Origin: Herpetosiphon geysericola
GTDB lineage: Bacteria; Chloroflexota; Chloroflexia; Chloroflexales; Herpetosiphonaceae
Length of the DNA: 64,000 nucleotides
Assembly (NCBI RefSeq): GCF_001306135.1
Contig: NZ_LGKP01000010.1
Coordinates: forward strand, 1 to 64,000
Direction of reading: 5' to 3'
Part shown: in pieces, positions 26,448 to 34,062 of the stretch
Layout of the letters: every line of letters starts with the position of its first letter
Position numbering within the stretch: position 1 is the first letter of the stretch
The notes under the pieces: generated by a model
What the model saw: the letters and a program-made list of their open reading frames with translations, nothing else
Told to the model about the DNA's origin: nothing
The model's database searches: none
Position numbers and translations under genes: made by a program

Positions 26448-26450
26448 TAC

Positions 26451-26485
26451 AAAAAGCCCCTCTCCTGCTAAGCAAGCGAGGGGCT
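26451..26485 (-). terminator. intrinsic terminator of the nicotinamidase-like gene
   Basis: Minus strand: AGCCCCTC stem paired with GAGGGGCT around a 15-nt loop, followed by TTTTTG. It resembles hairpins at 50101 and 50806. Confidence 0.8.
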
Positions 26486-26501
26486 GAGAAAATGTAAAGC
26501 C

Positions 26502-27203
26502 TTATTTCAGGGCTTTGACGACTTCCACGCCATTGGCGGCCATGTGATGCAACGAGAAGACATGGTGGAAATCGCCAGGATGAGCATATAAGCCAAGCTC
26601 GCTGGCCACTTCGAGCGGCGTGTCGTAGGTATCAACACATTCGGCGGGCAAGACCACGCGGCGCTGGACGTTGCGCGCATTGGCATCCAAGCGCAGGAAC
26701 ATTGCCAATTGATAGACACATAAATCCGAGCAATCGCCAGTCACGATGTAGGTGTCAACTTCGGGATGCTCAGCAACCCACGCTGGAAAGCCTGTGCTCA
26801 AAGCGGCGCTCAACGAGTTCTTTTCGAAAATCGTAAAGCTATCGGCAAATGGCAAGGCCCGCAATTCCGGCGCGGTGTCGGCTTCGCTGGTGCCGCGCAA
26901 ACAGTGCACTGGAAACGCGCCGAATTCTACTGCATCTGCTGGATGCGCATCTTGCGGCAAGATGAAATGGCGCACGCCACCAGCATGAGCGGTTTTGAAC
27001 AGCTCGGCAATTGGCGCAACGATGCTTTGTACCCGTGGGCTGGATAACGCGCCATCGGTACAAAACCCCACAATAATATCCACACAGGTCACCGCCACCC
27101 GATCTGCGCCATCAACTAATAAATCGTCGAGTGGCAATTCGGGCAAGTTGGCGTACCAGTTATCCAAATATTCCAAAAATCCTTGGCTGTTGTTCGCAAG
27201 CAT
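26502..27203 (-). CDS. isochorismatase-family cysteine hydrolase, nicotinamidase-like
   Basis: A 233-residue alpha/beta cysteine hydrolase. The triad is visible: Asp in VDIIVGFC, Lys in FEKNSL and Cys in TGDCSDLCVYQ. A metal-site D-x-H (QDAHP) followed by FPVHC is specific to nicotinamidase-like members. It would hydrolyse nicotinamide to nicotinate for NAD salvage. Support comes from the neighbours: NAD synthetase and an NrtR regulator lie upstream on the same strand. GGGAG precedes the ATG at 27203. The usual pncA is slightly shorter, so another amide substrate is possible. Confidence 0.8.
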   Translation of the reverse strand: MLANNSQGFLEYLDNWYANLPELPLDDLLVDGADRVAVTCVDIIVGFCTDGALSSPRVQSIVAPIAELFKTAHAGGVRHFILPQDAHPADAVEFGAFPVHCLRGTSEADTAPELRALPFADSFTIFEKNSLSAALSTGFPAWVAEHPEVDTYIVTGDCSDLCVYQLAMFLRLDANARNVQRRVVLPAECVDTYDTPLEVASELGLYAHPGDFHHVFSLHHMAANGVEVVKALK

Positions 27204-27217
27204 GGAAACTCCCTTTG

Positions 27218-27295
27218 TAAGGATGAAGGATGAGGGATGAATTATGAATTGTGAGCTTAACTATTTCATCCTTCATCCTTCATCCTTCATAATTT
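27218..27295. repeat. 23-bp inverted repeat of the GGATGAA family
   Basis: Degenerate GGATGAA heptads at 27218-27240 are nearly perfectly complementary (22 of 23) to TTCATCC heptads at 27265-27287, with a short spacer. The element fills the whole gap between the hydrolase and nadE genes. It may act as an mRNA hairpin separating them; a T-run is absent. Related phrases occur at 41945 and 48512. Confidence 0.7.
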
Positions 27296-29164
27296 CTAAT
27301 AATCGACTGGCCGCAAGTAATATTCGCCGATGGCGGTGCTGGAGAGCATGGCGGTGCTGGGCAAATGGCGTTTCCAGTGAGTTGTATTGACTCGCCGTTG
27401 CACAATTGCCACTTCATCTGCATTAAAGCCGCGTGCAACCAATTGCTCAGGTCGATAGCCACTCAGCAAATAGGCCAACACCCGATCAGCCTTACGATAC
27501 GAGATGCCAAAATCATCTTCGTCGGTTTGGCCAACCACCAGATCGGCGGAAGCTGGCTTATGCACAATCACATCTGGGACACCGATGGCTGAAGCCAATT
27601 CCCAAACTTGGGTTTTGAATAAATCACCCAAAGGATTGACTGGTGGCGCATCGTCGGCGTGCCACGTGTAATAGCCAAATAAACGCTCGGTTTTGTTGCC
27701 AGTGCCAATTGGAATACAACCAAGTTTCTGCGATTGATCAAACAGCACGATCATACGGGTGCGAGCCATCACATTGCCGCGTCGCCGACCATCAGCATCT
27801 GGCTCGAAGGCCAAATAGCCATCAACTGCATTGGTAATTTCGATGGTGCGCTGCTGAATGCCCAAATCATCAATCACCAACTGAGCGTGATCTAAGCTGT
27901 CCGACGATGAAGTGCGATAGGGCATGCGCACGGCCAGCACATTCTCTGGGCCAAACGCCTTGGCACACAGATAAGTGGTTAAAGCCGAATCCACGCCGCC
28001 TGATAGCCCAATCACAACTTGTTTGAAGCCACGTCGAAAGCCAACTTCATCGCGCAGAAACTCAATCAGCCAATGAAGCGTAAGTTCGGGATTGATGCGC
28101 AATGGCTCGTCGCTATTTGGGTCGAAGCGCGGCGCAGCAATAATTGGGAAGCTTTGCTCGCTCACCGTTGCTTTGGCGCGCTTTTCGCCTTCGCTATCGA
28201 TGGTATGTTTGTGCGAGCTAGCATCGCTCAGCCCTTGCGAATCGCTGGAAAGCGCAGTATCCCATGTGCTTTGGCGCTTTTTGCCTTCGCTGGCAGCGCT
28301 GACATCGCGCAAAATAAAGGGCAAGCGTTCTTCCAAATCAGCTAACAAAGGCAGGTCAGCGCGCGCCAAGGTCAAATCGCTCAGATCAATATCGACCAGC
28401 AGCACTGCTTCCGACCACAAGGGAGCGCGCGCGCGTTCATCGGAGCGCGGCCCAACCACAACCGAGCCGCCAGCAAAGCCTTTGCCGCCTTCGAAGCCGA
28501 CAATTTGGCAAACTGCCAAATACACGCCATGCTCACCAGCAATCTCACGAATCCGATCATCCCAACGAGCGAGGTTGCTTGGGCGATCTTCGTTGGAGCC
28601 ACGAGCTGGCGAGGCGCTAACGACATATAGCATTTGCGCCCCATCGAGCGCAGCCACTGTGCCGCTCAGCGAGTGCCATGCATCCTCGCAAATCAAGATT
28701 GCAACCCGCCCGAAGCGCGTATCGAAAGCGGCAATTTCGCGGCCAGCCTCGACAAACCGTGCTTCATCAAACACGCCATAGGTTGGCAAAAACATCTTGC
28801 GATGCACATGGCGAATGCCTGCCAAGGTGCTATCGCTGCCAAGTGTGGCATACAAAGCGCTATTGTAAAAACGTTCGCGCCAGCGTTCATAAAAACCAAT
28901 CACAATATCGAGCGCAGGAGCATCGGCGCCACAAGCAGCCAAATAGGTTTGTTGCAAATCGTGAAACAGCTGGCCTGCGGTCAGAGCTTGTTCGCGCACG
29001 CCGCCTTCAAGAAAATAGCCAGTTAAGGCAGTTTCCGGCAACATCAGCACATCTGGTCGGCGCTCGTTGCTGCCAAATTGGGCGAATAATTCGCCAAGCC
29101 GCACTAAATTCGCGGCATAATGCCCCTTGCGTGGGCGAAATTGAGCTAAAGCTAAAGTATACAT
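27296..29164 (-). CDS. nadE: glutamine-dependent NAD+ synthetase
   Basis: A 622-residue two-domain enzyme that amidates nicotinate adenine dinucleotide to NAD+ using glutamine. The N-terminal nitrilase domain (1-290) has Glu in LPETALTGY, Lys in HRKMFLPTYG and Cys in ILICEDAWHS. The C-terminal synthetase domain (about 365-622) has the ATP PP-loop SGGVDSALTTYLC and GTGNKTERLFGYYT. A Ser-rich hydrophilic linker of about 60 residues (about 290-350) joins them, longer than I would expect. AGGGG sets the ATG at 29164 over a GTG two codons upstream. Confidence 0.93.
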   Translation of the reverse strand: MYTLALAQFRPRKGHYAANLVRLGELFAQFGSNERRPDVLMLPETALTGYFLEGGVREQALTAGQLFHDLQQTYLAACGADAPALDIVIGFYERWRERFYNSALYATLGSDSTLAGIRHVHRKMFLPTYGVFDEARFVEAGREIAAFDTRFGRVAILICEDAWHSLSGTVAALDGAQMLYVVSASPARGSNEDRPSNLARWDDRIREIAGEHGVYLAVCQIVGFEGGKGFAGGSVVVGPRSDERARAPLWSEAVLLVDIDLSDLTLARADLPLLADLEERLPFILRDVSAASEGKKRQSTWDTALSSDSQGLSDASSHKHTIDSEGEKRAKATVSEQSFPIIAAPRFDPNSDEPLRINPELTLHWLIEFLRDEVGFRRGFKQVVIGLSGGVDSALTTYLCAKAFGPENVLAVRMPYRTSSSDSLDHAQLVIDDLGIQQRTIEITNAVDGYLAFEPDADGRRRGNVMARTRMIVLFDQSQKLGCIPIGTGNKTERLFGYYTWHADDAPPVNPLGDLFKTQVWELASAIGVPDVIVHKPASADLVVGQTDEDDFGISYRKADRVLAYLLSGYRPEQLVARGFNADEVAIVQRRVNTTHWKRHLPSTAMLSSTAIGEYYLRPVDY

Positions 29165-29177
29165 AAACACCCCTAGT

Positions 29178-29254
29178 CAAGTTAGAAAGCAAAAGTCAGA
29201 AGGCAAAATAATGCAGGTTTAGAGCATTTTGACTTTTGAATTTTGCCCTTTGAC
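29178..29254. repeat. dispersed repeat of the AAAGGCAAAAGGC family, with inverted arms
   Basis: Between nadE and nrtR lie phrases such as CAAAAGTCAGAAGGCAAAA and TTTTGACTTTTGAATTTTGCC, whose CAAAAGTCA and TGACTTTTG cores are complementary. The same family occurs at 46518-46675 and near 41985. Confidence 0.65.
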
Positions 29255-29977
29255 CTATTGTTCGTCCTTCTTTTTTGCTTCGCGATAGCGAAAAACAAAA
29301 TCGCCTTCGATGCGTGAATCGCGGAAACGATAGAGCCGAGCTGGCCGCCCGCGACTATTGAGCAATTTTCCAGTATCTTCGAGCAAATCCGAATCACGCA
29401 GCTTGCGATAGAAATTAGCTTTATCGAGCTTCTCGCCCAAAATTTCTTCATAAATCCGTTTGAGCTTGGGCAAGCTAAATTCCTTGGGTAGCAATTGAAA
29501 GGCCAAGGTGGTATATTCAAGCTTCGAGCGCAAACGATCGATTGCAAAGCGCAAAATCTTTTCGTGGTCGAAGGCTAGATCCTTGGGCAATTCATCGACT
29601 GGAAACCAGCGCACTGCATTCGATTCGTCGGAAACTTGCAGCGCTTGTTCTTCGGTGCGAATTAAGGCAAAATAGGCCACGCTAATCACGCGGGTGCGCG
29701 GATCGCGCCCAGGCTCGCCAAAGGTATACAGCTGCTCCATATACACGTCGTGGACACCAGTTTCTTCTTCCAACTCGCGCCGAGCAGCCATTTCCAACGA
29801 TTCATCCATGTTGACAAAGCCACCAGGGATGGCCCAATGGTCGGCGTATGGCCAGTGTTTGCGCTGCACCATCAGCACATGCAAGCGCCCGCTGCGTAAG
29901 CCAAATATCACCACGTCGACCGTTACAGAAGGCCGCTCGTATTTTGTCGCATCGTAGTTTTCAGCAGTTTCGGTCAT
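29255..29977 (-). CDS. nrtR: NrtR-type NUDIX transcriptional regulator of NAD metabolism
   Basis: A 240-residue protein. The N-terminal NUDIX domain has the box GGFVNMDESLEMAARRELEE with EETGV, and binds ADP-ribose in this family. The C-terminal winged helix begins with YTTLAFQLLPKEFSLPKLKRIY and LDKANFYRKLRD, the NrtR signature. NrtR represses NAD biosynthesis/salvage genes and is released by ADP-ribose; the downstream nadE and nicotinamidase-like genes fit this regulon. AGGAGC sets the start at 29977; a longer open frame to 30037 crosses the operator. Confidence 0.88.
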   Translation of the reverse strand: MTETAENYDATKYERPSVTVDVVIFGLRSGRLHVLMVQRKHWPYADHWAIPGGFVNMDESLEMAARRELEEETGVHDVYMEQLYTFGEPGRDPRTRVISVAYFALIRTEEQALQVSDESNAVRWFPVDELPKDLAFDHEKILRFAIDRLRSKLEYTTLAFQLLPKEFSLPKLKRIYEEILGEKLDKANFYRKLRDSDLLEDTGKLLNSRGRPARLYRFRDSRIEGDFVFRYREAKKKDEQ

Positions 29978-29991
29978 AGCTGCTCCTAATA

Positions 29992-30006
29992 GTGTTATTA
30001 TGACAC
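29992..30006. promoter_or_regulatory. probable NrtR operator
   Basis: GTGTTATTATGACAC is a near-perfect palindrome (GTGT-n-AT-n-AT-n-ACAC) 15 bp upstream of the nrtR start, overlapping its ribosome-binding region upstream boundary. Location and symmetry fit autoregulation by NrtR. No equally good copy is visible upstream of nadE, so the three genes may be read as one unit. Confidence 0.6.
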
Positions 30007-30047
30007 AAAGTATAAACATGAATGGAGCAGTTGTCAATAGGGATTAT

Positions 30048-30255
30048 GAGAACATAGAACATAGAGCATAGAGCATATAAATTTTTATGGTTAACAATGA
30101 AGCAAGTAAAGCAAGCAATATTTGCGCTTAGCACTGTAACATTTTCGATAGCCAATAGCCTGAAGCATAACCTTATGTTCTATGTTCTATGCTCTATGCT
30201 CTTTTTACCGATCCCTGCCCCCTGATCCCCAATCCCCAACTACCAATCCCCGGCT
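30048..30255. repeat. intergenic mosaic (block 2) with inverted AGARCAT arrays
   Basis: AGARCATAG units at 30050-30078 face a reverse-complement array at 30175-30202, matching at about 24 of 28 positions. Between them is a 'GATAGCCAATAGCC' phrase. After them come GATCCCC/AATCCCC heptads to 30253. No gene or RNA is recognised before the hpf promoter. Confidence 0.75.
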
Positions 30256-30278
30256 TTTACAATCGGATGTTGGTTCTA

Positions 30279-30307
30279 TTGCGTTCACTTCATGGCCATA
30301 GTACAAT
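30279..30307 (+). promoter_or_regulatory. promoter of the hpf leader
   Basis: TTGCGT (30279-30284), 17-bp spacer, TACAAT (30302-30307). It is the best promoter upstream of hpf and implies a leader of about 340 nt. Confidence 0.5.
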
Positions 30308-30313
30308 ACTGGC

Positions 30314-30654
30314 AACTGCTCCAAGTGAGCTGCATTCTCACACAATCAATTGCCCAAGCCCATAAGCTTGTGGTTGGTCGCAGAGAATGACGCTGGTGAA
30401 CAAATTGGGTGCTGGTTATAAGCACCGCACATGCGCAGCACTTGGATCGTGAACGTTCAATGCACTTCAGCATTGAGAACTGGTTAAATCTCCTCGCCCT
30501 TTGGTTTGCAATGGGGCTTTGATGCGGGTTGAGGATTATGCGTAACAGCAGCAGCCAATTGAAGAACGTTCCACTAGGAGCAGCCCTTTGCCAGCTTCTT
30601 ACCTTGCTTGGGTAAGAAGCTGGTGCACTTTAGGTTTTTTTAAGGAGGCGTACC
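30314..30654 (+). ncRNA. long structured 5' leader of hpf (candidate RNA element)
   Basis: About 340 nt without a plausible gene separate the promoter from hpf. Several helices can be drawn: CATTCTC with GAGAATG enclosing a CAAGC/GCTTG hairpin (about 30332-30392), TCAATGC/GCATTGA (about 30460-30480), and a perfect 13-bp hairpin at 30591-30623 closed by a 7-nt loop. A T7 run then leads straight into AAGGAGG. Long conserved RNAs (raiA motif) are known upstream of hpf/raiA in other phyla; homology is not established here. The hairpin plus T-run could also attenuate transcription. Confidence 0.4.
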
Positions 30655-31215
30655 GTGGAATGGAACATTAAGAGCCGTAATATTAAGCTACACGATGCGC
30701 AAAAAGCATTTATCCAAGAAAAATTAGGCAAATTAGAACGCTACCTTGACGGAATTAACGATTGGAAAGTGGAATGCCGTTTTGAAACATTGCGAGGTAG
30801 CGGCGAAACATATACCGTCCAAGTAACGTTGTTGGCCGACCACGGAATTATCTTACGGGCCGAAGAAAATGATCGCGAGCTGTATCCAGCGGTCGAAGCA
30901 GTGCACGATAATTTGCAGCGCCAAATTCGCCGCTTCAAGGAAAAACATTATCGCCGTGGCAAATTGCGCCGCTCAGCTGGCGAAATGATTGCCGCTCCGC
31001 TGCCAGAATTGCCCGACGATGCAGAACAAGCAGAAGAACGCCAAATTATTCGGGCCAAGGATGTAACCTTGCGCCCAATGTTTAGCGATGAAGCCATTGA
31101 ACAAATGGAATTGCTGGGCCACTCGTTCTTTGTGTTCCGCGATGCTGAAACCGAAAAAATCCAAGTTGTTTATCGCCGTAACGATGGCAATTATGGCCTG
31201 ATTATGCCGCGCTAA
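30655..31215 (+). CDS. hpf: ribosome hibernation promoting factor, long form
   Basis: A 186-residue cytoplasmic protein. Residues 1-100 are the HPF/YfiA ribosome-binding domain (NIKLHDAQKAFIQEKLGKLERY, then a basic RRFKEKHYRR). Residues about 125-186 are the C-terminal dimerisation domain of long HPF (KDVTLRPMFSDEAIEQMELLGHSFFVFRD). Long HPF makes 100S ribosome dimers in stationary phase. The start is GTG, set by a perfect AAGGAGG. The long leader suggests post-transcriptional control. A strong terminator follows. Confidence 0.93.
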   Translation: MEWNIKSRNIKLHDAQKAFIQEKLGKLERYLDGINDWKVECRFETLRGSGETYTVQVTLLADHGIILRAEENDRELYPAVEAVHDNLQRQIRRFKEKHYRRGKLRRSAGEMIAAPLPELPDDAEQAEERQIIRAKDVTLRPMFSDEAIEQMELLGHSFFVFRDAETEKIQVVYRRNDGNYGLIMPR

Positions 31216-31230
31216 ATCGCCTTCTTGCAG

Positions 31231-31267
31231 CAGGGATCACATGCATGTGTGATCCCTGTTTTGCTTT
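31231..31267 (+). terminator. intrinsic terminator of hpf
   Basis: A perfect 11-bp stem CAGGGATCACA/TGTGATCCCTG with a short loop is followed by TTTTGCTTT. Confidence 0.85.
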
Positions 31268-31311
31268 AATCAGGCATAATGCAAGAGCCTTGATTTTTGT
31301 GGAGTGTGCTA

Positions 31312-31815
31312 ATGATTTTCTATTTTGTGCGCCATGGAATTGCCGAAGATTGGGCCGAAAGTGGCCTTGATCAGGATCGGCGCTTAACCGAGCGCGGTCG
31401 CAAACGCATTCGCCAATGTGCCCAAGCTTTGCGCTTGCTGGAAATCAAACCAGATCTGATTTTTAGTAGCCCCTTGCCGCGCGCCGCCGAAACCGCCAGC
31501 ATTATTGCAGAAGCGCTTAGCACTGACCCACCAGTGCACAAAGAGCAATTGCAGCCCGATGCCGCCAATAGCGATTTTATCGCCGAATGCCTTAACGCCA
31601 ATTGTTCAAGCCTCATGATTGTTGGTCATCAGCCGAATCTTAGCGAGTATGTGGCGCAGCTTGCAGGCTACGGCAGCAACCTGATTTTCAAAAAAGGCAC
31701 GGTTTGCCGAGTTGAGATGCAGGGCGAGCATGGCCAAATTAGTTGGCTGCTCCCGCCAAAAGTGCTGATTGCGCTGGCCGATGTGCGCCAAGCGAAACAA
31801 AAAAATAAGCATTAA
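31312..31815 (+). CDS. sixA: SixA-type phosphohistidine phosphatase
   Basis: A 167-residue histidine phosphatase (branch 1). The phosphate-accepting His lies in FYFVRHGIAED at the N terminus, the second Arg/His pair in SSPLPRAAETA and VGHQPNLSEYV. The size and the lack of an insertion domain fit SixA, which dephosphorylates phospho-His in proteins. The start at 31312 follows GGAG; the longer frame has no ribosome binding site. It is separated from hpf by a terminator, so it is independent. Confidence 0.85.
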   Translation: MIFYFVRHGIAEDWAESGLDQDRRLTERGRKRIRQCAQALRLLEIKPDLIFSSPLPRAAETASIIAEALSTDPPVHKEQLQPDAANSDFIAECLNANCSSLMIVGHQPNLSEYVAQLAGYGSNLIFKKGTVCRVEMQGEHGQISWLLPPKVLIALADVRQAKQKNKH

Positions 31816-31878
31816 CAGCGCATTTTCAGCAAAATAACAGTTTGTAAGCCAACTACAAGCCTGTTGAGAGCAACGTTT

Positions 31879-31909
31879 CATCGTTATCAGCGACCTAGTT
31901 GCGTATACT
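31879..31909 (+). promoter_or_regulatory. promoter shared by the three secreted paralogues, copy 1
   Basis: CATCGT (31879-31884), 19 bp, TATACT (31904-31909), followed after about 20 bp by AGGAGG. The same two hexamers and the same 19-bp gap precede the two downstream paralogues. Confidence 0.55.
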
Positions 31910-31939
31910 CACGCCTATAGTTATCTAGGAGGAATATTG

Positions 31940-33892
31940 ATGAAACGTTGGATTCTCTTGTTCGTTGTTCTTGTTGGTTTAGCGTTACCCCAAGCGAGTT
32001 ATGCCGCCGAACAGCAATGTTTCGCGCAAACTGGCTTTTGTATCGAAGGTCGCTTTCTACAATATTGGCAGCAAAACGGCGGCTTGCCAGTCTTTGGCTA
32101 TCCATTAAGCAAAGCAGAAGATCGCTACAATCAGGATAGTCAACAAAGCTTTTTGACCCAGCAGTTTGAGCGTGCTCGCTTTGAGTTGCACCCTGAGCTT
32201 GTAGCGCCCTATGATGTGTTGCTCGGACGGCTTGGCGATGATTTGCTGCGTTACCGCAATCTCGATAGCTCAATGTTACCGCGTGAGACCGGTTCCAAAG
32301 CCGATTGTTTGTGGTTTGAAACCACTGGGCACAATGTTTGTAATCAGGCCAATGGCTTGGGCTTTATGCGCTACTGGCAAAGCAATGGCTTGAACGACCC
32401 CAAACTCGATAGCTTTGGCCGTTCGTTGCAATTGTTTGGCTACCCGCTAACTGATGTGCAAATGGAAACCAACGCCAACGGCGATACAGTGCTGACCCAA
32501 CATTTCGAGCGCGCCCGCTTCGAATGGCATCCTAACCAACCTGATCAATTCAAAGTGCTGCTTGGTTTGGTAGGCAAAGAATCACAACAATTGCGCTATG
32601 GCGAAGGCTCAAACCCCAGCAACCTCACGATGATCGATAGCCGAGTATTTTTCACTGCCGATGATGGCGTGCATGGCCAAGAGTTGTGGGTCAGCGATGG
32701 CAGCGATGCAGGCACGCGCATGGTCAAAGATATTCGGCCAACGGGATCAAGCAATCCCTATCGATTAACCGCCGCGCTTGGCCAAGTGTTTTTTGTAATT
32801 ACAACTGATGCTAACGACCAATTATGGGTCAGCGATGGCACTGAAATTGGCACCAAACTGGTTTATTCTTTTATGCGTCCAGCAGTCGAACAACCAGCAA
32901 TCGTTGATATTGCAGCAGTTGCTGGCGGGGTCATTGTTTTGGGCAATAGCCTTGAAACTGGCATTGAGCCATGGTTCAGCAATGGCAGCAGCGCTGGCAC
33001 CTATCTGATTCGCGATATCAACCCAGGTCCAGCTGGCTCGGAAATTAAAGTTGAGACCTGTTGTAATTATTATTTTGCTGCGGAATTCACCTCTATGTCC
33101 AATGGGCTGGTGTTTATGGCCAACACTGGCAGCGTTGGCAACCAATTATGGCTCAGCGATGGCAGCATCCAAAACACACGCCAAATTAGCAACTTTGCAG
33201 CAAATAATGAATTTGTGGCCGAACTCGAACGCTTGAATAATCAGCAGATTGTTGCAGCAATTCAGCAACCTGAGGTTATTCAAATTGTGCAGATCGATCT
33301 GGCGACTGGCAAGCAGAGCCAACTCACCAGCCATGCCCGATTTTACCTTGGCACGCGATTAATCGTTTCGGCACATAATCTGGTCAATATTGGCAACAAG
33401 GTTTATTACCACGTGGTTGATGAGCTTAATTCAACCCTCTGGCAAGTTGATGCCCAAACAGGTGCAAGCCAAATCAATGTAGCTGGCTATCTGCTTAAAA
33501 ATATCATTAGCGATCCCAACCAAAGCCAATTGCATCTGCAATTGCTGAATGCTGATCGCAGCGAGGCTGGCTTGTGGGCGTGGGATGGCGCGAAGCTGCA
33601 ACAACGCAGTGGGCTTAATGTTCAACAACTACGGATTAATGGCCAACGTATTTTTGGGATTAGCGGCGAACAATCACCCTACCGCGTGTATGCCAACACA
33701 TCCAACAACCAAACGCTGGCCTACGTTGGCTCGGGCTTTCATCGATTGGCCAATAGCCCAGCGTTTGCCCAAGTAAGCCGCTTTAGCACCAATCAAGGCA
33801 TCTTCTTGGCCTTGCCAAGCTTGGCTCATGGCGTAGAGCTATGGTATAGCGATGGCAGCACATTGCGCATGGTCAAAGATATTCGCCCATAA
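31940..33892 (+). CDS. secreted ELWxxDGT-repeat protein, paralogue 1
   Basis: A 650-residue exported protein. The signal peptide (1-23) ends in SYAA. Two related modules follow (about 30-110 and 120-215), each with FLQYWQQNGGLPVFGYPL, then QFERARFELHP and LGRLG; the second opens with TGHNVCNQ. They are LGFP-like in layout. From residue 220 come at least five propeller strands of the ELWxSDGT type (ELWVSDGSDAGT, QLWVSDGTEIGT, EPWFSNGSSAGT, QLWLSDGS, final ELWYSDGS...KDIRP), probably a beta-propeller closed by the C terminus. The start at 31940 is set by AGGAGG. Likely a surface or matrix binding protein; no catalytic site is seen. Confidence 0.85.
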   Translation: MKRWILLFVVLVGLALPQASYAAEQQCFAQTGFCIEGRFLQYWQQNGGLPVFGYPLSKAEDRYNQDSQQSFLTQQFERARFELHPELVAPYDVLLGRLGDDLLRYRNLDSSMLPRETGSKADCLWFETTGHNVCNQANGLGFMRYWQSNGLNDPKLDSFGRSLQLFGYPLTDVQMETNANGDTVLTQHFERARFEWHPNQPDQFKVLLGLVGKESQQLRYGEGSNPSNLTMIDSRVFFTADDGVHGQELWVSDGSDAGTRMVKDIRPTGSSNPYRLTAALGQVFFVITTDANDQLWVSDGTEIGTKLVYSFMRPAVEQPAIVDIAAVAGGVIVLGNSLETGIEPWFSNGSSAGTYLIRDINPGPAGSEIKVETCCNYYFAAEFTSMSNGLVFMANTGSVGNQLWLSDGSIQNTRQISNFAANNEFVAELERLNNQQIVAAIQQPEVIQIVQIDLATGKQSQLTSHARFYLGTRLIVSAHNLVNIGNKVYYHVVDELNSTLWQVDAQTGASQINVAGYLLKNIISDPNQSQLHLQLLNADRSEAGLWAWDGAKLQQRSGLNVQQLRINGQRIFGISGEQSPYRVYANTSNNQTLAYVGSGFHRLANSPAFAQVSRFSTNQGIFLALPSLAHGVELWYSDGSTLRMVKDIRP

Positions 33893-33910
33893 CGATCAGC
33901 ACTTAAAAAT

Positions 33911-33944
33911 AAACTCCACTTGGAACACCAAAGTGGAGTTTTTG
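33911..33944 (+). terminator. terminator of paralogue 1
   Basis: AAACTCCACTTGG pairs with CCAAGTGGAGTTT (one bulged A in this copy) around the loop AACA, followed by TTTTTG-type Ts. About 50 bases around the gene end and terminator are identical to paralogue 2 except for the loop. Confidence 0.85.
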
Positions 33945-34005
33945 TTTGCCAATCAGCCTCGTTTCAGCTTGTAAGCAAATTCGCAGTCGTTTCGCAGCAA
34001 AACAT

Positions 34006-34036
34006 CATCGTTATTAGTAAAAGGGCTTTCTATACT
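34006..34036 (+). promoter_or_regulatory. promoter shared by the three secreted paralogues, copy 2
   Basis: CATCGT (34006-34011), 19 bp, TATACT (34031-34036), about 20 bp upstream of GGAGG. Confidence 0.55.
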
Positions 34037-34062
34037 CTACGTATCGATGTAGTGGAGGAACT

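Noticed and set aside
28092-28781. Plus-strand open frame of about 230 codons
   Set aside because: It is antisense to nadE, rich in Ser/Arg/Ala as expected from a complementary frame, and has no start signals.
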